A DNA stretch of 64,000 bases from Drosophila miranda. Taxonomy: Eukaryota > Arthropoda > Insecta > Diptera > Drosophilidae. The translations under genes and the position numbers were made by a program. The notes under the pieces are model-generated. The model saw only the letters and a program-made list of their open reading frames with translations. It had not been told where the DNA came from and did not search any database. Below are positions 20,642 through 32,275 of the stretch, piece after piece (the stretch's first letter is position 1; each line of letters begins with the position of its first letter). Where the stretch lies: NCBI RefSeq assembly GCF_003369915.1, contig NW_022881625.1, positions 1,860,001-1,924,000 of the forward strand, read 5' to 3'.

Positions 20642-20860
20642 ATGGATGAGGCTTCTGGCACGACGACAACCGATGGCAAGTCCCTGGATGAGGCGCCGGT
20701 GGCCGCAGGACTGGAGCCCACACAGCCGATCGGCTTCCCGCAGCTCTTCCGCTTCTCCACCTGCGGGGAGATCGCGTGGCTCTTCTTTGGGTTCCTCATG
20801 TGCTGCGTCAAGGCGTTGACCCTGCCCGCAGTGGTCATCATTTACAGCGAGTTCACAGCA
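20642..20860 (+). pseudogene. Mdr65: Mdr65 first coding exon, copy P (fragment)
   Basis: 73 codons start at the ATG (MDEASGTTTTDGKSLDEAP) and end at a GTGAGT splice donor. The segment IGFPQLFRFSTCGEIAWLFF, followed by GFLMCCVKALTLPAVVIIYS, matches what I recall of the N-terminus and first membrane helix of Drosophila Mdr65, a P-glycoprotein-type ABC exporter of about 1300 residues. Both transmembrane domains beyond helix 1 and both ATP-binding cassettes are absent, so this cannot make a transporter. Gene 1 may be its upstream neighbour in the source genome. Confidence 0.75.
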
Positions 20861-20946
20861 GTGAGTACCGGGCACAGATACTCCCGCAGATGCAGATTCA
20901 GATACTCCAACCACAATCTCTCTCCCTTCGATCCTCGATTCCGTAG

Positions 20947-21546
20947 CCCTCTCCGCAGCCACGAACATCACCACGCTGTCGTTTCCCTTCACGATGGCCA
21001 ACAGCAGCGGCGGCGGGTACACCATTCCCACGGGGACCCTGAGCATCCTTCCCATCGCGGCGAACGCCCAGCTGCCGACCATCACGACAACGGCCAGGGG
21101 CTACGAGCCCAATGACGTCATCACCACGATCCCCGTCTCGCTCTCCATTCAGCGCTTCCCCTCGTCCCTGTCCATCGTGGACCTGGCCCAGGAGCAGGAC
21201 GGCTACAGCAACAGTGGCTCCAGCAACGGCATGACCGTGGGCCGGGTGCGGGCGGCGGCGGCGGCATCACCACCACGGCCCTCCTGTCCGTGAAGCCCCT
21301 GAACGGCAGCGGCAACGGCAACATTTCGCGGAACAACAGCTTCAGTCTGAGCTTCAACCTGCAGGACCCCACAGTGCGCTCCTCGGTGCGTTCGGCAGGA
21401 GCCCCCACAGTGGATACAGTGGACAACTCTTCTTCCGGTGGCACGATCGCCCTGCCCAGAGCGGCGCCACGGCAACGGCCACGAGTGCTACCTCAACCCT
21501 CGCCAAACACAGTCCCGAGGCCAAGACAGGAGAGGTCTATGTCTGA
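20947..21546 (+). pseudogene. Unrecognised 3'-terminal exon ending EVYV, copy P
   Basis: An acceptor-like TTCCGTAG ends at 20946, about 86 bp after the Mdr65 donor. The exon encodes a Ser/Thr/Gly-rich sequence (MANSSGGGYTIPTGTLSILP, later SFSLSFNLQDPTVRSS) and ends TGEVYV before TGA. The frame is not in phase with Mdr65, and the sequence does not resemble Mdr65 exon 2 as I know it, so it probably comes from another gene. In this copy a 1-bp loss near 21241 breaks the frame. An EVYV end could be a PDZ-binding tail of a membrane protein; this is a guess. Confidence 0.4.
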
Positions 21547-22111
21547 GCGGAGGAACAGGACACCTATTCCGACCCATCCACTGGATTATAGCTTTCGTCG
21601 TAGGTTTAAGCACCCCCTTCCAGAACCACTGATACGATATTATCATCTAGGAAAGAGAACAAAACAAGAGTAATCCTCTCTTCGGATTGTACATACATAT
21701 GCACACAACAATATACATACATATATAGCCCACAGACGATATCGTATCGTAATGGATCGTATCGTACGGCACACGCGAGTCTTTCTCGATAGTTGGGCGA
21801 ATAAATTACGAATAAAATCTTTACCAAGAGAATCTCCATTATATTACCCGTGCAAACATTGGACCGTGTAAATACTTTGGAACCCTCCCCCTCCCCTCCC
21901 CCTCTCCACAAAAAACATAATAAGTGATATGCGATTATTGTATGTGTTTTTTTTTTTTTGTTCAAGCTATAAAATTTGTGCATCTTTAGTATTAATGTGG
22001 AACCAATCCATGTAGAGGATGGTAGAAGAACACAGATCTAAGAAATTCTAGGCTCCTTTGTACAGATACAGATACAGTTACAGATGATCGACGAGGCAGA
22101 TGAAGCGGTGT
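21547..22111 (+). other. 3' UTR-like sequence after the EVYV exon
   Basis: AT-rich non-coding DNA with AATAAA-type signals near 21800 and 21811, CATACATATA repeats and a GA/CT-rich tract near 21890. It is kept in all cassette copies. It would be the natural 3' UTR and poly(A) region of the terminal exon. Confidence 0.45.
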
Positions 22112-22409
22112 GACACGTCGGGCGACTAACGAGCCCCTTAACTTGTTTGCCGCCCAACTAAACTGTTAAAAATTCTTAATTAACGCCAATAAGGAATACA
22201 TTAAAATGCCGACGCCAAGCCAAGCAGCCATTTTCCCAACTCGCCCCACACACATTCTCATTCCCCTTCCCAACCACTACCGACAAGCTTTATTTCCTCT
22301 TTCTCACCAATGTAAATTAAAATTCTGTGCGCCACTAAACATATATTCAAATCACAAACCACAAAGAGAATCATAAAACACAAAGATTTCTTAAACCACA
22401 CACAACTAC

Positions 22410-22675
22410 TGTCAACACGGCTTCGCCTGTGTAAAGTGCGGTGGTTTCGTCCACCGCACCCAGCTCAATGCGAAAATTGCGGCGGCTTAACAACTTCTGT
22501 CAACGCGGCTTCGTCTGTGTAAAGTGCGGTGGTTTCGTCCACCGCACCCAGCTAAATGCCAAAGTTGCGGCGGTTTAACAACTTCTGTCAACGCGACTTC
22601 GTCTGTGTAAAGTGCGGTGGTTTCGTCCACCGCACCCAGCTAAATGCCAAAGTTGCGGCGGTACGCACCCATCCA
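22410..22675 (+). repeat. 88-bp repeats made from a Gag zinc-knuckle fragment (three units)
   Basis: Units start at 22410, 22498 and 22586. In one frame a unit reads CQRGFVCVKCGG, the second knuckle of a jockey-type Gag; after the last unit another frame reads KCQSCGGTHPSNYRA, the third knuckle. Each unit contains GTGCGGTGG and CCACCGCAC as a perfect 9-bp hairpin with a 6-nt loop. The repeats are too degenerate to be translated. Confidence 0.7.
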
Positions 22676-23533
22676 ACTACAGGGCCTATGCTGATGCTGA
22701 TATGAGGATCAGCCTTGCGCCGCCACTTATATGAAGCCCGCTCCGAGGACGGGAACGGACTGAAAAGACGCAATCCATTGTAAAAGAAAACACATGTTAA
22801 TGTTAAGTCTAGTGTTACCTTAACTTTCTTTACTCAAAATACTTGCATAAAAAAATACCGAATACCTACCACTACTGTAACTAGTGTTACCTTCCCATTG
22901 TTCAGCCAAAAACACTGCAACTACATGTAAAATGTAAAATATGGCATGTATTATTTGAATTTAGTACATATACAAATAAGTAGATGGCATATAGGAGCGG
23001 TGGCGCTGGAGTTCCTCGGCTGCTGTTTCCCCTCCTTGTAGCGTGGGTATTGGGATCGCTCTCGGCTACCATTTCCCCTTCGTGTGACAAAGGTATGGGA
23101 TCGCTCCAGCCCTGGCACTCTCTTGGCTGCGATTTCCCCTTCGTGTGACGTCGGTATTAATGCTAGTGATGCTCGTCGGGGTTCCTGTGGGATCTGGTTC
23201 CGTTGTTGCTCCCCCCATTGTTTTAAGTGAAAAACTCTCTCTCAGTTTCGCGACGGCGGCCTCTCTCTCGGTCTCCCTTGTAGGCGTTGGCTTCGGGCTG
23301 GCCGGGGAGAGTTGTTGATCACATCGGCGTCACTGGTCGGAGTGGGAGAGATCCGACTATTCCCCTCTTCGTGGCTCTTGTTCTGGCTGCTGCTTCTCCT
23401 TCGTGTAGCGTGGGTATTGGGATCGCTCTCTCTCTCGGCTGCTGTTTCCACTCCTTGTAGCGTGGGTATTGAGACTCAATACATCACCGAAATGCTGGCC
23501 AGCCATGGACACACGGCCACTTTTGTACGCGGT
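22676..23533 (+). repeat. Cassette end block with degenerate CCTTCGTGT repeats
   Basis: After the third knuckle comes AT-rich sequence to about 22985. From about 22990 to 23480 there are at least five irregular copies of a motif of the form GCTGC-TTTCC-CCTTCGTGT-GGTATTGGGATCGCTCTC. The block ends in TATTGAGACTCAATA, a short palindrome, near 23479. No coding frame is supported; the Arg/Ser-rich open frames on either strand are products of the repeats. Confidence 0.5.
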
Positions 23534-24250
23534 ATGACACGTCGGGCGACTAACGAGCCCCTTAACTTGTTTGCCGCCCAACTAAACTGTTAAAAATTCT
23601 TAATTAACGCCAATAAGGAATACATTAAAATTCCGACGCCAAGCCAAGCAGCCATTTTCCCAACTCGCCCCACCAACACATACATTCCCCTTCCCAACCA
23701 CTACCGACAAGCTTTATTTCCTCTTTCTCGCCAATGTAAATTAAAATTCTGTGCGCCACTAAACATATATTCAAATCACAAACCACAAAGAGAATCATAA
23801 AACACAAAGATTTCTTAAACCACACACAACTACTGTCAACGCGGCTTCGCCTGTGTAAAGTGCGGTGGTTTCGTCCACCGCACCCAGCTAAATGCGAAAA
23901 TTGCGGCGGTTTAACAACTTCTGTCAACGCGGCTTCGTCTGTGTAAAGTGCGGTGGTTTCGTCCACCGCACCCAGCTAAATGCCAAAGTTGCGGCGGTTT
24001 AACAACTTCTGTCAACGCGGCTTCGTCTGTGTAAAGTGCGGTGGTTTCGTCCACCGCACCCAGCTAAATGCCAAAGTTGCGGCGGTACGCACCCAGCCAA
24101 CTACAGGGCCTATGCTGATGCTGATATGAGGATCAGCCTTGCGCCGCCACTTATATGAAGCCCGCTCCGAGGACGGGAACGGACTGAAAAGACGCAATCC
24201 ATTGTAAAAGAAAACACATGTTAATGTTAAGTCTAGTGTTACCTTAACTT
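23534..24250 (+). repeat. Second, partial copy of the knuckle-repeat block
   Basis: A near-identical repeat of 22112-22815, starting at TGACACGTCGGGCGACTAAC. It contains three further 88-bp units starting at 23834, 23922 and 24010. It stops after CTTAACTTT, where a GC-rich sequence begins. Confidence 0.7.
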
Positions 24251-24419
24251 TTGTAAGGAAGCGATCCTGGGCTGGGGTACATATCTCAGTCTACTCCAGG
24301 GTCGAAATTACAGCAATATTTATAATTTGCCGGGACTCCGTATTTCGGACCGACGATGGGGGACGGGGCCGCAGTCCCGCGGACGGGGGCGATCGTAGCG
24401 TGGGACGGGGCAGTTGGTT

Positions 24420-25315
24420 TCACCGAGAACATTCCGGTTATCGCCGAATAGCGCCTTCAGGGCCCCACCGAACTCAGAATCAATACGGAGGTCTTTACTA
24501 TGCGATAATACCGACAGGTGTCGCCGAGAGTACCTAGGCTATCGCCGGACAGTACTTACGGGACCCCGCCGGCCTGAGAGTTACTACGATGCGGAAAAGG
24601 GGACTATGCTATGCGGGAATACCGACAAGTATCGCCGAGAGTACCTGGGCTATCGCCGGACGGTACTTACGGGACCCTGTCGGCCTAAGAATTACTACGA
24701 CGCGGAAAGGGGACTTTGCTATGCCGAAATACCGGCAAGTATCGCCGAGAGTACCTAGGCTATCGCCGGACGGTACTCACGGGACCCTGTCGGCCTAAGA
24801 ATTACTACGACGCAGAAAGGGGAACTTTGCTATGCGGGAATACCGACAAGTATCGCCGAGAGTACCTAGGCTATCGCCGGACGGTACTTACGGGACCATG
24901 TCGGCCTAAGAATTACTACGACGCGGAAAGGGGAACTTTGCTATGCGGAAATACCGACAAGTATCGCCGAGAGTACCTAGGCTATCGCCGGACGGTACTT
25001 ACGGGACCCTGTCGGCCTAAGAATTACTACGACGCGGAAAGGGGAACTTTGCTATGCGGAAATACCGACAAGTATCGCCGAGAATGCCTAGGCAATCGCC
25101 GGATAGCACTTACGGGACGCCGCCGAACTAAGAATTACTACGGGGGTCGGGGATATCGACAGGCATCGCCGAGAATGCCTAGGCAATCGCCGGATAGCAC
25201 TTACGGGACGCTGTCGAACTAAGAATTACTACGGGGGTCGGGGGTACCGCTTAGGCAATCGCCGGATAGCACTCACGGGACACTATCGGGCTAAACATTA
25301 CGGCGAAAATCTTTA
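24420..25315 (+). repeat. 111-bp GC-rich satellite array (about 8 units)
   Basis: The core repeat starts at ATGCGG(G/A)AATACCGACAAG, at 24611, 24721, 24832, 24943 and 25054, so the spacing is 110 then 111 bp. Diverged and shortened units flank the core on both sides. The phrases TATCGCCGGACGGTAC and TACGGGACC recur. Because 111 is a multiple of three, a 37-residue peptide repeats in one frame (24716-25222), but there is no start context or homology to support a gene. The stretch 24251-24419 has no recognisable content. Confidence 0.8.
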
Positions 25316-25328
25316 TCATACGGGGCAG

Positions 25329-26981
25329 GTATGCATATCACTCGCATGCCACAACAAAAAGGAACAACGGACGCTGCCGCCATCAAAGCCATTAAATAAA
25401 ACATAAACGAATAAAAATGCTGCCATACACACTTGCAAAATCATACGGCCTGACAAATTCAAATCGAATGCAGTGCGTTGGTGATTGCTAGAATAGCCAA
25501 AAACAGACACACACACATAAACACCCATTACACTTGGGCGGCCGGACCTGTGCCGTTCGAGTTATGTGTGTCGTGTCCGCCATCGTCCTTAGTTGGTGGC
25601 CGGATCCAGTGCCATGGCATTCAGAGTGCCCTATGGTCCTGGAAAAGGAAAAATCCATCAGCCACACATACGATTAAAAAGGGCTCTCAAAATACTTACC
25701 GCCAGCCATTCAGACACACACACATACAAACATCCATTACACTGGGGCGGCCGGACCTGTGCCGTTCGAGTTATGTGTGTCGTGTCCGCCATCGTCCTTA
25801 GTTGGTGGCCGGACCAGTGCCACTCGCTCTACATTAGGGCCACAATTGCCGACGCACACACACACTCACATCCATTTCACTTTGGCGGCCGGACCCGTGT
25901 CGCCACAGTAATATGTGTGCCGTCTACTCCTGGCTCCCAGCTGGTGGCCGGACCAGTGCCACTGGTTCTCCAAGTGGGCAGCCACAGCCACAACGACGAC
26001 GAGGTGCTAATTGCACCTACTTCTGACGACTTCGGACGACGCCAATTTCGACGACCAGGGGGACGACGGGGTCGGCCGGTATGCAACGCAATGTCTTTAC
26101 AAGCATTGTGTTTTGCTATGCCGGCCGATGCTCCGCTGTTTCTTGTCTTCCCTGCAATTATAGAAAAAAAAGATATAGACATTATTTTAAATTGTTATGT
26201 TTATTGTAAAATTGTAAACGTAAATCAATTGTACCTGTTTTGTCTCGTCTTTGTTCCAGTGTAGTATCTCTTTTATTACCTGTTTTTCCGTCGTCTTCAC
26301 TCCAGTCTACTACTTATCTGTATTGTTATTTCTGCAGGTGCTTGTCTCTTTTTTATTTTAGTGTATTTCCTCTTATTTTCCACGCAAAGCACCTGCATTG
26401 TTTACCTGTTTCTCTTTATCTATTCCTCAATTGACTACGTGTTACAACACTGCACTTTCTGAATTTTCGATCTCATTTCTTTAACCCCTTCTTCCCCCCC
26501 CCCCCCCCCCATTGTTATTTTCGTAATTAGTGCGGTTCTCCGACACCCCACTACAAAAATATTACAATCTGTGATAAAAATCTTCGGCGGCAACGGTGCT
26601 GACAATTGATTATCGGTTTCAAATCGACTTTCAAATCAGCATCAGTTGCCGCCACACCACCATCACTACGGCCTAAATTGAGCCAAAAATGCTAGTCTTC
26701 GCATAAAACAATTACGCCCCCTATAAACTGCCCGCCCACATGTACATGCTACATTCCTAGTCGTCTGCCCTCAGCAGGCGGCAAGGGTAGTAGAGGGGAC
26801 TGAAGACCACACACCGCATTACAGCCAACAAAACATCAAGTTGACGAACTCACAGGGGATTGCAAATCAAATTTTAAGTTAGGGAGAATTACAAAGAAGA
26901 GACAGCATACTTTCGAGCGTGGCCCCACTTTACTTTCTTGACTCACACCACACACACACACACACACACACTTGACACACA
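25329..26981 (+). mobile_element. T2: 3' UTR of a T element
   Basis: It begins inside the T 3' UTR at ATGCATATCACTCGCATGCC (compare T3 near 35488), directly after the satellite. It carries (CA)n/GGCCGGACC repeats at about 25505-25960, then the distal T 3' UTR with the hairpin near 26585-26655. A private insertion of about 100 bp lies near 25390-25505. It ends at 26981 where an R1/LOA-type LINE begins. Confidence 0.7.
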
Positions 26982-27689
26982 TGCGAATTTTTCGAGTGCG
27001 GACGCGCCAAACAGCTGCTCTGCGAGACACAGACAAATCGCGAAAGATACCTGGAAAAAAATACCCGAAATTAGCTCAAGCTCTTGCTGACACCGCGTGC
27101 TCACCTGGGAGGATCGAGTCTCACCCCGACTGGCTTCTGATCCGGGCTGCGCGTTGCACTTCCACGGTCACCCAAAGGGGGCAGGGGCGCTGGGGCCCAC
27201 CGTGAGTGCTTTGGACGGCGCTTTTCACTCGTCACTTGGAGATTCCCACCTTTTTTCATCCTTTCTCTCCTTTGGGCCGGTTCTCCCGTTCTTCTTCTTC
27301 ACTCCAGGCCTCGCAGCTGATCGACTGGGGTACCAGGGCTGGATAGTGCAGGCCACTAACCAGCTGATCGACTGCAGTGCGGTGAAGGGGCACTAGGTGC
27401 CATAGCATCCAGCCCTCGACAGAGACCGCTGCGGAAGATAACTGCGCCCACAGCAGCTAGCTTCTGTCAGCGACCGCACCTGAGGGAAGGTACTGCCTAA
27501 CTCCTAGGCGGGATCACTTGCAAACCGCACATACACCTACGCATAAGTTCCATCCCAAATTCACACGCGTGGAGGAATCCCGTGGCCGGGGCGCGGACCC
27601 TGGAGGCCCTGAGAGATGTTCCCCCGAATCCTGCTTCGCCGGTGGCACACTTGGCCGACGAAGCAAAATTCGCTACAAGCCAAGGAGCA

Positions 27690-28984
27690 ATGGCTTTCCA
27701 AAAAGCCTCAAAGGTGGCCCGAACACCGCCACAAGCAGCTTTAACACCGCCAATCAAGCAGAGCTCGTTGCACAGCTTTGCCAGTGGGGCCACGCAGGAC
27801 GGCGGCAAGGGACCTGATACTCTGAAGAGGCCGAGGGACCCCCCTACACCATCGAGTAGCGGGAGAAAAACCCCCCCCAAGCGAAGCAGGAACTGCTTAC
27901 AGGACATAGACGAGATTGGCGCAATCCTGGACGACCTACTCTACCAGATGAACGAGAAGGGCCAGAGGTCGATCAACATGGCCATCAAGAAGATGGTAGC
28001 ACGCATGAAGGAGTTGCAAGTGGAAATCAAATCCCATCAGCAGGCGCCAGAGGATAAAAGGGCAGCGCCAGGAGGATGCCAGTGCCATGATCACACTGCA
28101 GGCCCAACTGGCCCCCTACCCAGGATGACCAAGCCCAGTGCGACTAAGGCGACGCAAACGGCATCAGGAGCCCACAAGAGCGAAGCAAAACCCCGAACTG
28201 AGGAGAAGAGCGCACGCGAAAGCCCCAGGCAAGGACACCAAGCTGACGCCACTCGACAAGAGGAAACCAAGATGCAGTGCGGCAAGGCGGAAGACACCAA
28301 CCCTACACAGAAGTGGAGTGAGGTGAGAGGCAGGCGTGCGAAACGCAAGCAGACAGGCCGCAGTGCTGGTCAAATGCACCAAGGAGGCATCATACGCCGA
28401 CATCCTCAAACTGGTGAAGGCAGCACCAACGCTCCAGAGCCTCAAAAACAAGGTTCAGGGCATCAGGAAGACAGCCTCGGGCGAGCTGCTTCTAAGGATG
28501 CAACAATCCTCAGACCCCGCCACCCAGGAGCTGCAGATGGCCATCCAGGCAGCGCTTGGGGACAAGGCAGCCGTGAAGGCCATGCAGGAGACAGTCGCGG
28601 TTGAGGTACTCAACATAGACGAGCTCACGACAGGCGACGAGGTATGTGAGGCCATAGCTGCAGCGATCGACGGCGACTTAACACAAGGAGCAGTGCCGTA
28701 CATGCGGAAAGCATATGGCGCAACGCAGGTAGCTACGCTGAACCTTCAGCCCGCACTCGCAAAGAAGCTCCTGGAGCTCGGAAAAGTTCGAATCGGCTGG
28801 GTTGTCTGCCGCGTGCGGCAACAAATGTGGTGGGGAGGGGCACAAGCACAACCAGTGCAACAACCCGCCAATGTGCATACTATGCGCTGGCAAGCCAGGA
28901 GACGTCCGCTCAGCGGCCCACTCGGCCCTCAGCCGCAGCTGCCCTGAGTATAAGAAGGCACTAGCAAAACTGGTTGATGGTTAA
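27690..28984 (+). pseudogene. ORF1 (Gag) of the R1/LOA-type LINE, two frameshifts
   Basis: I use the first ATG in frame, at 27690 (MAFQKASKVARTPP). The N-terminal half is Pro/Ser/Lys-rich with a helical segment (IDEIGAILDDLLYQMNEKGQ). The frame shifts near 28355 into KCTKEASYADILKLVKAAP, a conserved region of R1/LOA Gags, and again near 28815 into the knuckles CGGEGHKHNQC and CILCAGKPGDVRSAAHSALS. It ends KKALAKLVDG at 28984, overlapping the ORF2 start by 8 nt. Such proteins bind LINE RNA. The frameshifts make this copy inactive unless they are assembly errors. Confidence 0.75.
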
Positions 28985-31877
28985 GCTCCTGCAGCTCAAC
29001 CTAAACCACTGCCGAGCTGCTCAGGATCTGTTGGCGCAAACAGTCCTGGAGCAGAAGATCGACATAGCGCTACTCAGCGAGCCGTACGGCAAAAAACACG
29101 AAGGAGTCTGGCAGCAAAGCTCAGACGGAGGAGCAGCAATCTGGAGCTGTGGCCCACAACCAGGCCAGCTTACCCACAGAGCATCCAGAGTGGGATATGT
29201 GAGAGCTAAGCACAGCGGCACTTTTGTCTACAGCTGCTACATAGCACCAAGGTTCACGCAGCAGGAGTATGAGGCGATCATCAGCAACATCGCTAACGAC
29301 GCACGAGGCAAATCGCCGGTCCTGATAGCGGGCGACTTTAACGCCTGGGCCACGACTTGGGGCAGCGCCAAGAACACACCCCGTGGGACATCGCTCCTGG
29401 ACGAGTTTGCAAGCCTGAACGTCTGTCTCCTCAACACAGGAACCACACCAACGTTCAGCAAAGCAGGGCGGGAGTCTATTATAGACCTCACCTTGGCAAG
29501 CCCAGAGCTCGCACGCCACGCGAAGTGGCAAGTGCTGAGTGCTTACACCCATAGCGACCACTTAGCCGTAATGACGGAAACCTTTGCACCCAGGAACACA
29601 ACAAGGATACAGCGGGCGCTCCAGGCCGGGTACAAGGAGGAAAGCCTGAGCAGAGCCGCGCTCCTCTCGTCAGCAGAAAACCTAAGCGCCGCCGGGGATG
29701 CTGAAGCATCCGCGCTTGCCGTTTACAGGACCGTCAAAGCGGCCTGTGATGCAGCCATGAAAAAAAGAAAGATCGGAGGAAGCAGGCACCGGCCAGTACC
29801 GTGGTGGAATGAGCACATTGCCAAGGCCAGGAGGGAGTGCTGCGCAGCTCGGCGTGCCTACCAGCGAGCAAGAGGCTCCGCCCAATTTGGCAGAAATGGC
29901 GCGGCATTCAAGGCCAAAAGAAAAGAGCTGAAGGAGGCCATCAGAAGCAGCAAACTCAAATGCTTCAAGGAGCTCTGCGATGCGGCCGATGCGGAACCTT
30001 TTGGTGGAGCATACAAACTAGTCATGGGGAGATTAAACAGACAGCCTATGCCCAAGGATCCGGTGCATATGAGAGAGATAGTCGGCACCCTATTCCCTAG
30101 ACAACCACCCTTACAAGAGGAAGCTAGGCTAGAAGGAGCTAGCCTGAGGGACACCACCACCATCATCACTGCCAGAGAAGTACTGGAGGCCACGGGTAAG
30201 CTGAAGATCGGAAAAGCGGCAGGTCCAGATGGAGTCCCTAATGCAGCACTAAAATGCATAACTAGAGCCCATCCGGAAGCATTCGCCACAATGTACACCC
30301 AGTGCCTAGCGGAGCGGACAGTCCCACGAGCATGGAAACGGCAAAGGCTGGTTCTGATACCCAAGCCAGGCAAAGAGCTCAACGACCCATCGTCATACCG
30401 GCCGCTGTGCATGCTGGATACCATGGGCAAGATTTTCGAGAGGATGGTATGTAACCGACTGGAGGCGGAACTGGCTGAGCGTCGCGGACTTTCCGACCTC
30501 CAATTCGGGTTCCGCAAGCAGAGGAGCACCACTGACGCCATCGAGATGGTGACAAACCTTGCCAGGGAAGCCATGGCAGGAACGCGATGGGCTGGAGGCG
30601 ACAAAAAGTACTGCCTAGTATGTACACTAGACGTACGAAACGCCTTCAACTCTGCCAGCTGGAAGAGCATCCTAGAGGCCCTGACCAGGAGGGGTATATC
30701 TGAGCAAATCACACGGACTCTGCGAAGCTATTTCACGGACCGCGTCCTGATCTACGACACGGAAGAAGGAGCAGAACATCACCAAATCACCGGAGGCGTC
30801 CCACAGGCCTCGGTCCTAGGGCCGATACTGTGGAACGTGACGTATGACGATATCCTGCGGCTTACATTACCGGAAGGGTGCACCCTGGTGGGCTTCGCCG
30901 ACGACATAGCACTGGTGACAGTGTCGAAACACGTAAGAGACGTAGAGGAGAAAACCAACGTAGCAGTCGGGATGATAGTGGCCTGGCTCGCAGCCAACGG
31001 GCTAGCATTGGCGGATAAGAAGACGGAGGCTGTGCTAATGAGCAGCAGAAAAAAGGTCGAGCAGGCATGCGTGAGAGTCGGTAGCACGATCATCAGGACC
31101 AAGGGGTAATGATGGACCAGAGGCTGAACTTCAAGTCCCACCTGGAATACGCCAGCGCAAAAGCGACTGCAGCAACGGCGGCCATAAGCAGGATGATGGC
31201 CAATACAGGGGGACCACGGCAGCGTAGCAGGCAGCTCATCGCTGGGGTGGTCACCTCCATAATCTTATATGGATCAGCAGTGTGGGCACCAGCAATGATG
31301 GTTTCCACATACAGCAGAGACTGCAGAAGCGCATACCGACGCTGTGCCCTGAGGGTTACATGCTGCTTCCGGACGGTGTCTGAAGACGCCGCACTTATTG
31401 TGGCAGGCATGGTCCCACTGGATCTCCTGGCAGCTGAGCGGCAGAGCGGAGTGGAGGTAGCCAGCGAGCGGCGAGAGCGCACTATAGCCCAGTGGCAACG
31501 GCCCTGGGACCAAGACGTCTCCTTCCCCAGCTTAGCCCATGGCTGCGAAGAAGGCACGGCCAAATGGACCATTATTTGGGCCAACTGCTGACGGGGCATG
31601 GCTGCTCCAAGCAGTACCTGCATCGCTTTAGGCATGCTGACGACCCGTGTAGCAGCTGCTGCGGGCCTGGAGTCGACGAGGATGCAGAGCACGTCTTCTT
31701 TGTATGCCCCGCTTCTCGCAAGAACGAACGAGGCTAGGGGAGACGCTTGCAGAAGTGAGTGTGGACACCCTCACCGACCAGATGCTAGCCGATGAGCAAT
31801 CTTGGAACGCGGTCGCCTACATGGCAGCAAGCGTGATCAAGGAGCTGCGCAGGCTGGAGCGAAGCCGGACAAACTAA
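28977..31877 (+). pseudogene. ORF2 (endonuclease/RT) of the R1/LOA-type LINE, broken near its C-terminus
   Basis: The ATG at 28977 opens an AP-type endonuclease (ALLSEPYGK, IAGDFNAWATTWGS, YTHSDHLAV). The RT follows, with GKAAGPDGVPNAALK, LIPKPGKELNDPSSYRPLCM, FGFRKQRSTTDAI, LDVRNAFNSASW, GGVPQASVLGPILWN and the catalytic GFADDIAL. At about 31104 a 19-bp loss, judged against the copy at 63712-63990, shifts the frame. A second small loss near 31510 shifts it again. The C-terminus ends in a Cys/His motif (CSSCCGPGVDEDAEHVFFVC) near 31650-31710 and RRLERSRTN. Everything up to the palm is open. Confidence 0.8.
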
Positions 31878-31942
31878 GCCAGAAGGATGACCCCACAGCC
31901 CGCACCGCGAAGTAATGCCTAGCGGCAGTCCCGCGGGAGCAA

Positions 31943-32059
31943 AGTTTATTGTGCCATCAAATGTACTAGTGTGTGTTTGAAGTGTCGTTTAAAGTTTAAT
32001 TGTAAAACAAACACAAAAATGTACATAAATTAAATTAAGACATATACTGCCCAAAAAAA
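31943..32059 (+). mobile_element. T2 terminal tail
   Basis: The last 117 bp of a T element after the LINE, ending ACATATACTGCCC with an A7 run before T3. It reads GTTTAATTG, unlike the T1 tail. Confidence 0.75.
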
Positions 32060-32275
32060 TATTAATAAAGCAACGCGCTTGGTTGCTGGCGGCTCACACC
32101 CCAGCCTCTCAGCCACTCCCCTGTTAGAGCACCGAGAGCCCTCAACCCAAAGCGGGTATATATTGAAAAAAATAAAAATAAAAAACTGTGTGAATAATTT
32201 GGCTTGACAAAAACTCCACTCGCGTCGGTCGAAAAATTTATTACCAAATCCAACCAAAGCCAATCCAGCGCAGCT

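Larger units (their letters stand above)
26982..31942 (+). mobile_element. R1/LOA-type LINE in T2
   Basis: It contains a 5' leader (26982-27689), ORF1 with Cys-rich knuckles and ORF2 with endonuclease and RT. The endonuclease start (LLQLNLNHCRAAQDLL) and the C-terminal Cys/His motif resemble the LOA/R1 group (Bilbo, Trim, R1). The 3' end is cut at GCGGGAGC, whereas the sister copy at 62928-64000 continues about 80 bp to a poly(A) tail. About 290 bp of T2 is also missing between 26981 and 31943 relative to T3, so a deletion removed both. I see no target duplication. Confidence 0.8.

Noticed and set aside
20861..21115. Mdr65 reading frame continuing past the exon
   Set aside because: The extension crosses a good GTGAGT donor and an acceptor-like site; it is intron read-through with no resemblance to Mdr65.
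22990..23480. Arg/Ser-rich repeated peptides (ESDPNTHATRR type) as a gene
   Set aside because: They come from a degenerate nucleotide repeat, are found in several frames and have stops in between.
24716..25222. Open frame of 168 codons with a 37-residue repeat in the satellite
   Set aside because: It arises because the repeat is 111 bp. Edge units shift frame by 1 bp or lose about 20 bp, and there is no recognisable domain.
24420..25315. Repeat-spacer array resembling CRISPR
   Set aside because: Units are contiguous near-identical 111-bp tandem copies without unique spacers, and the DNA is from an insect.
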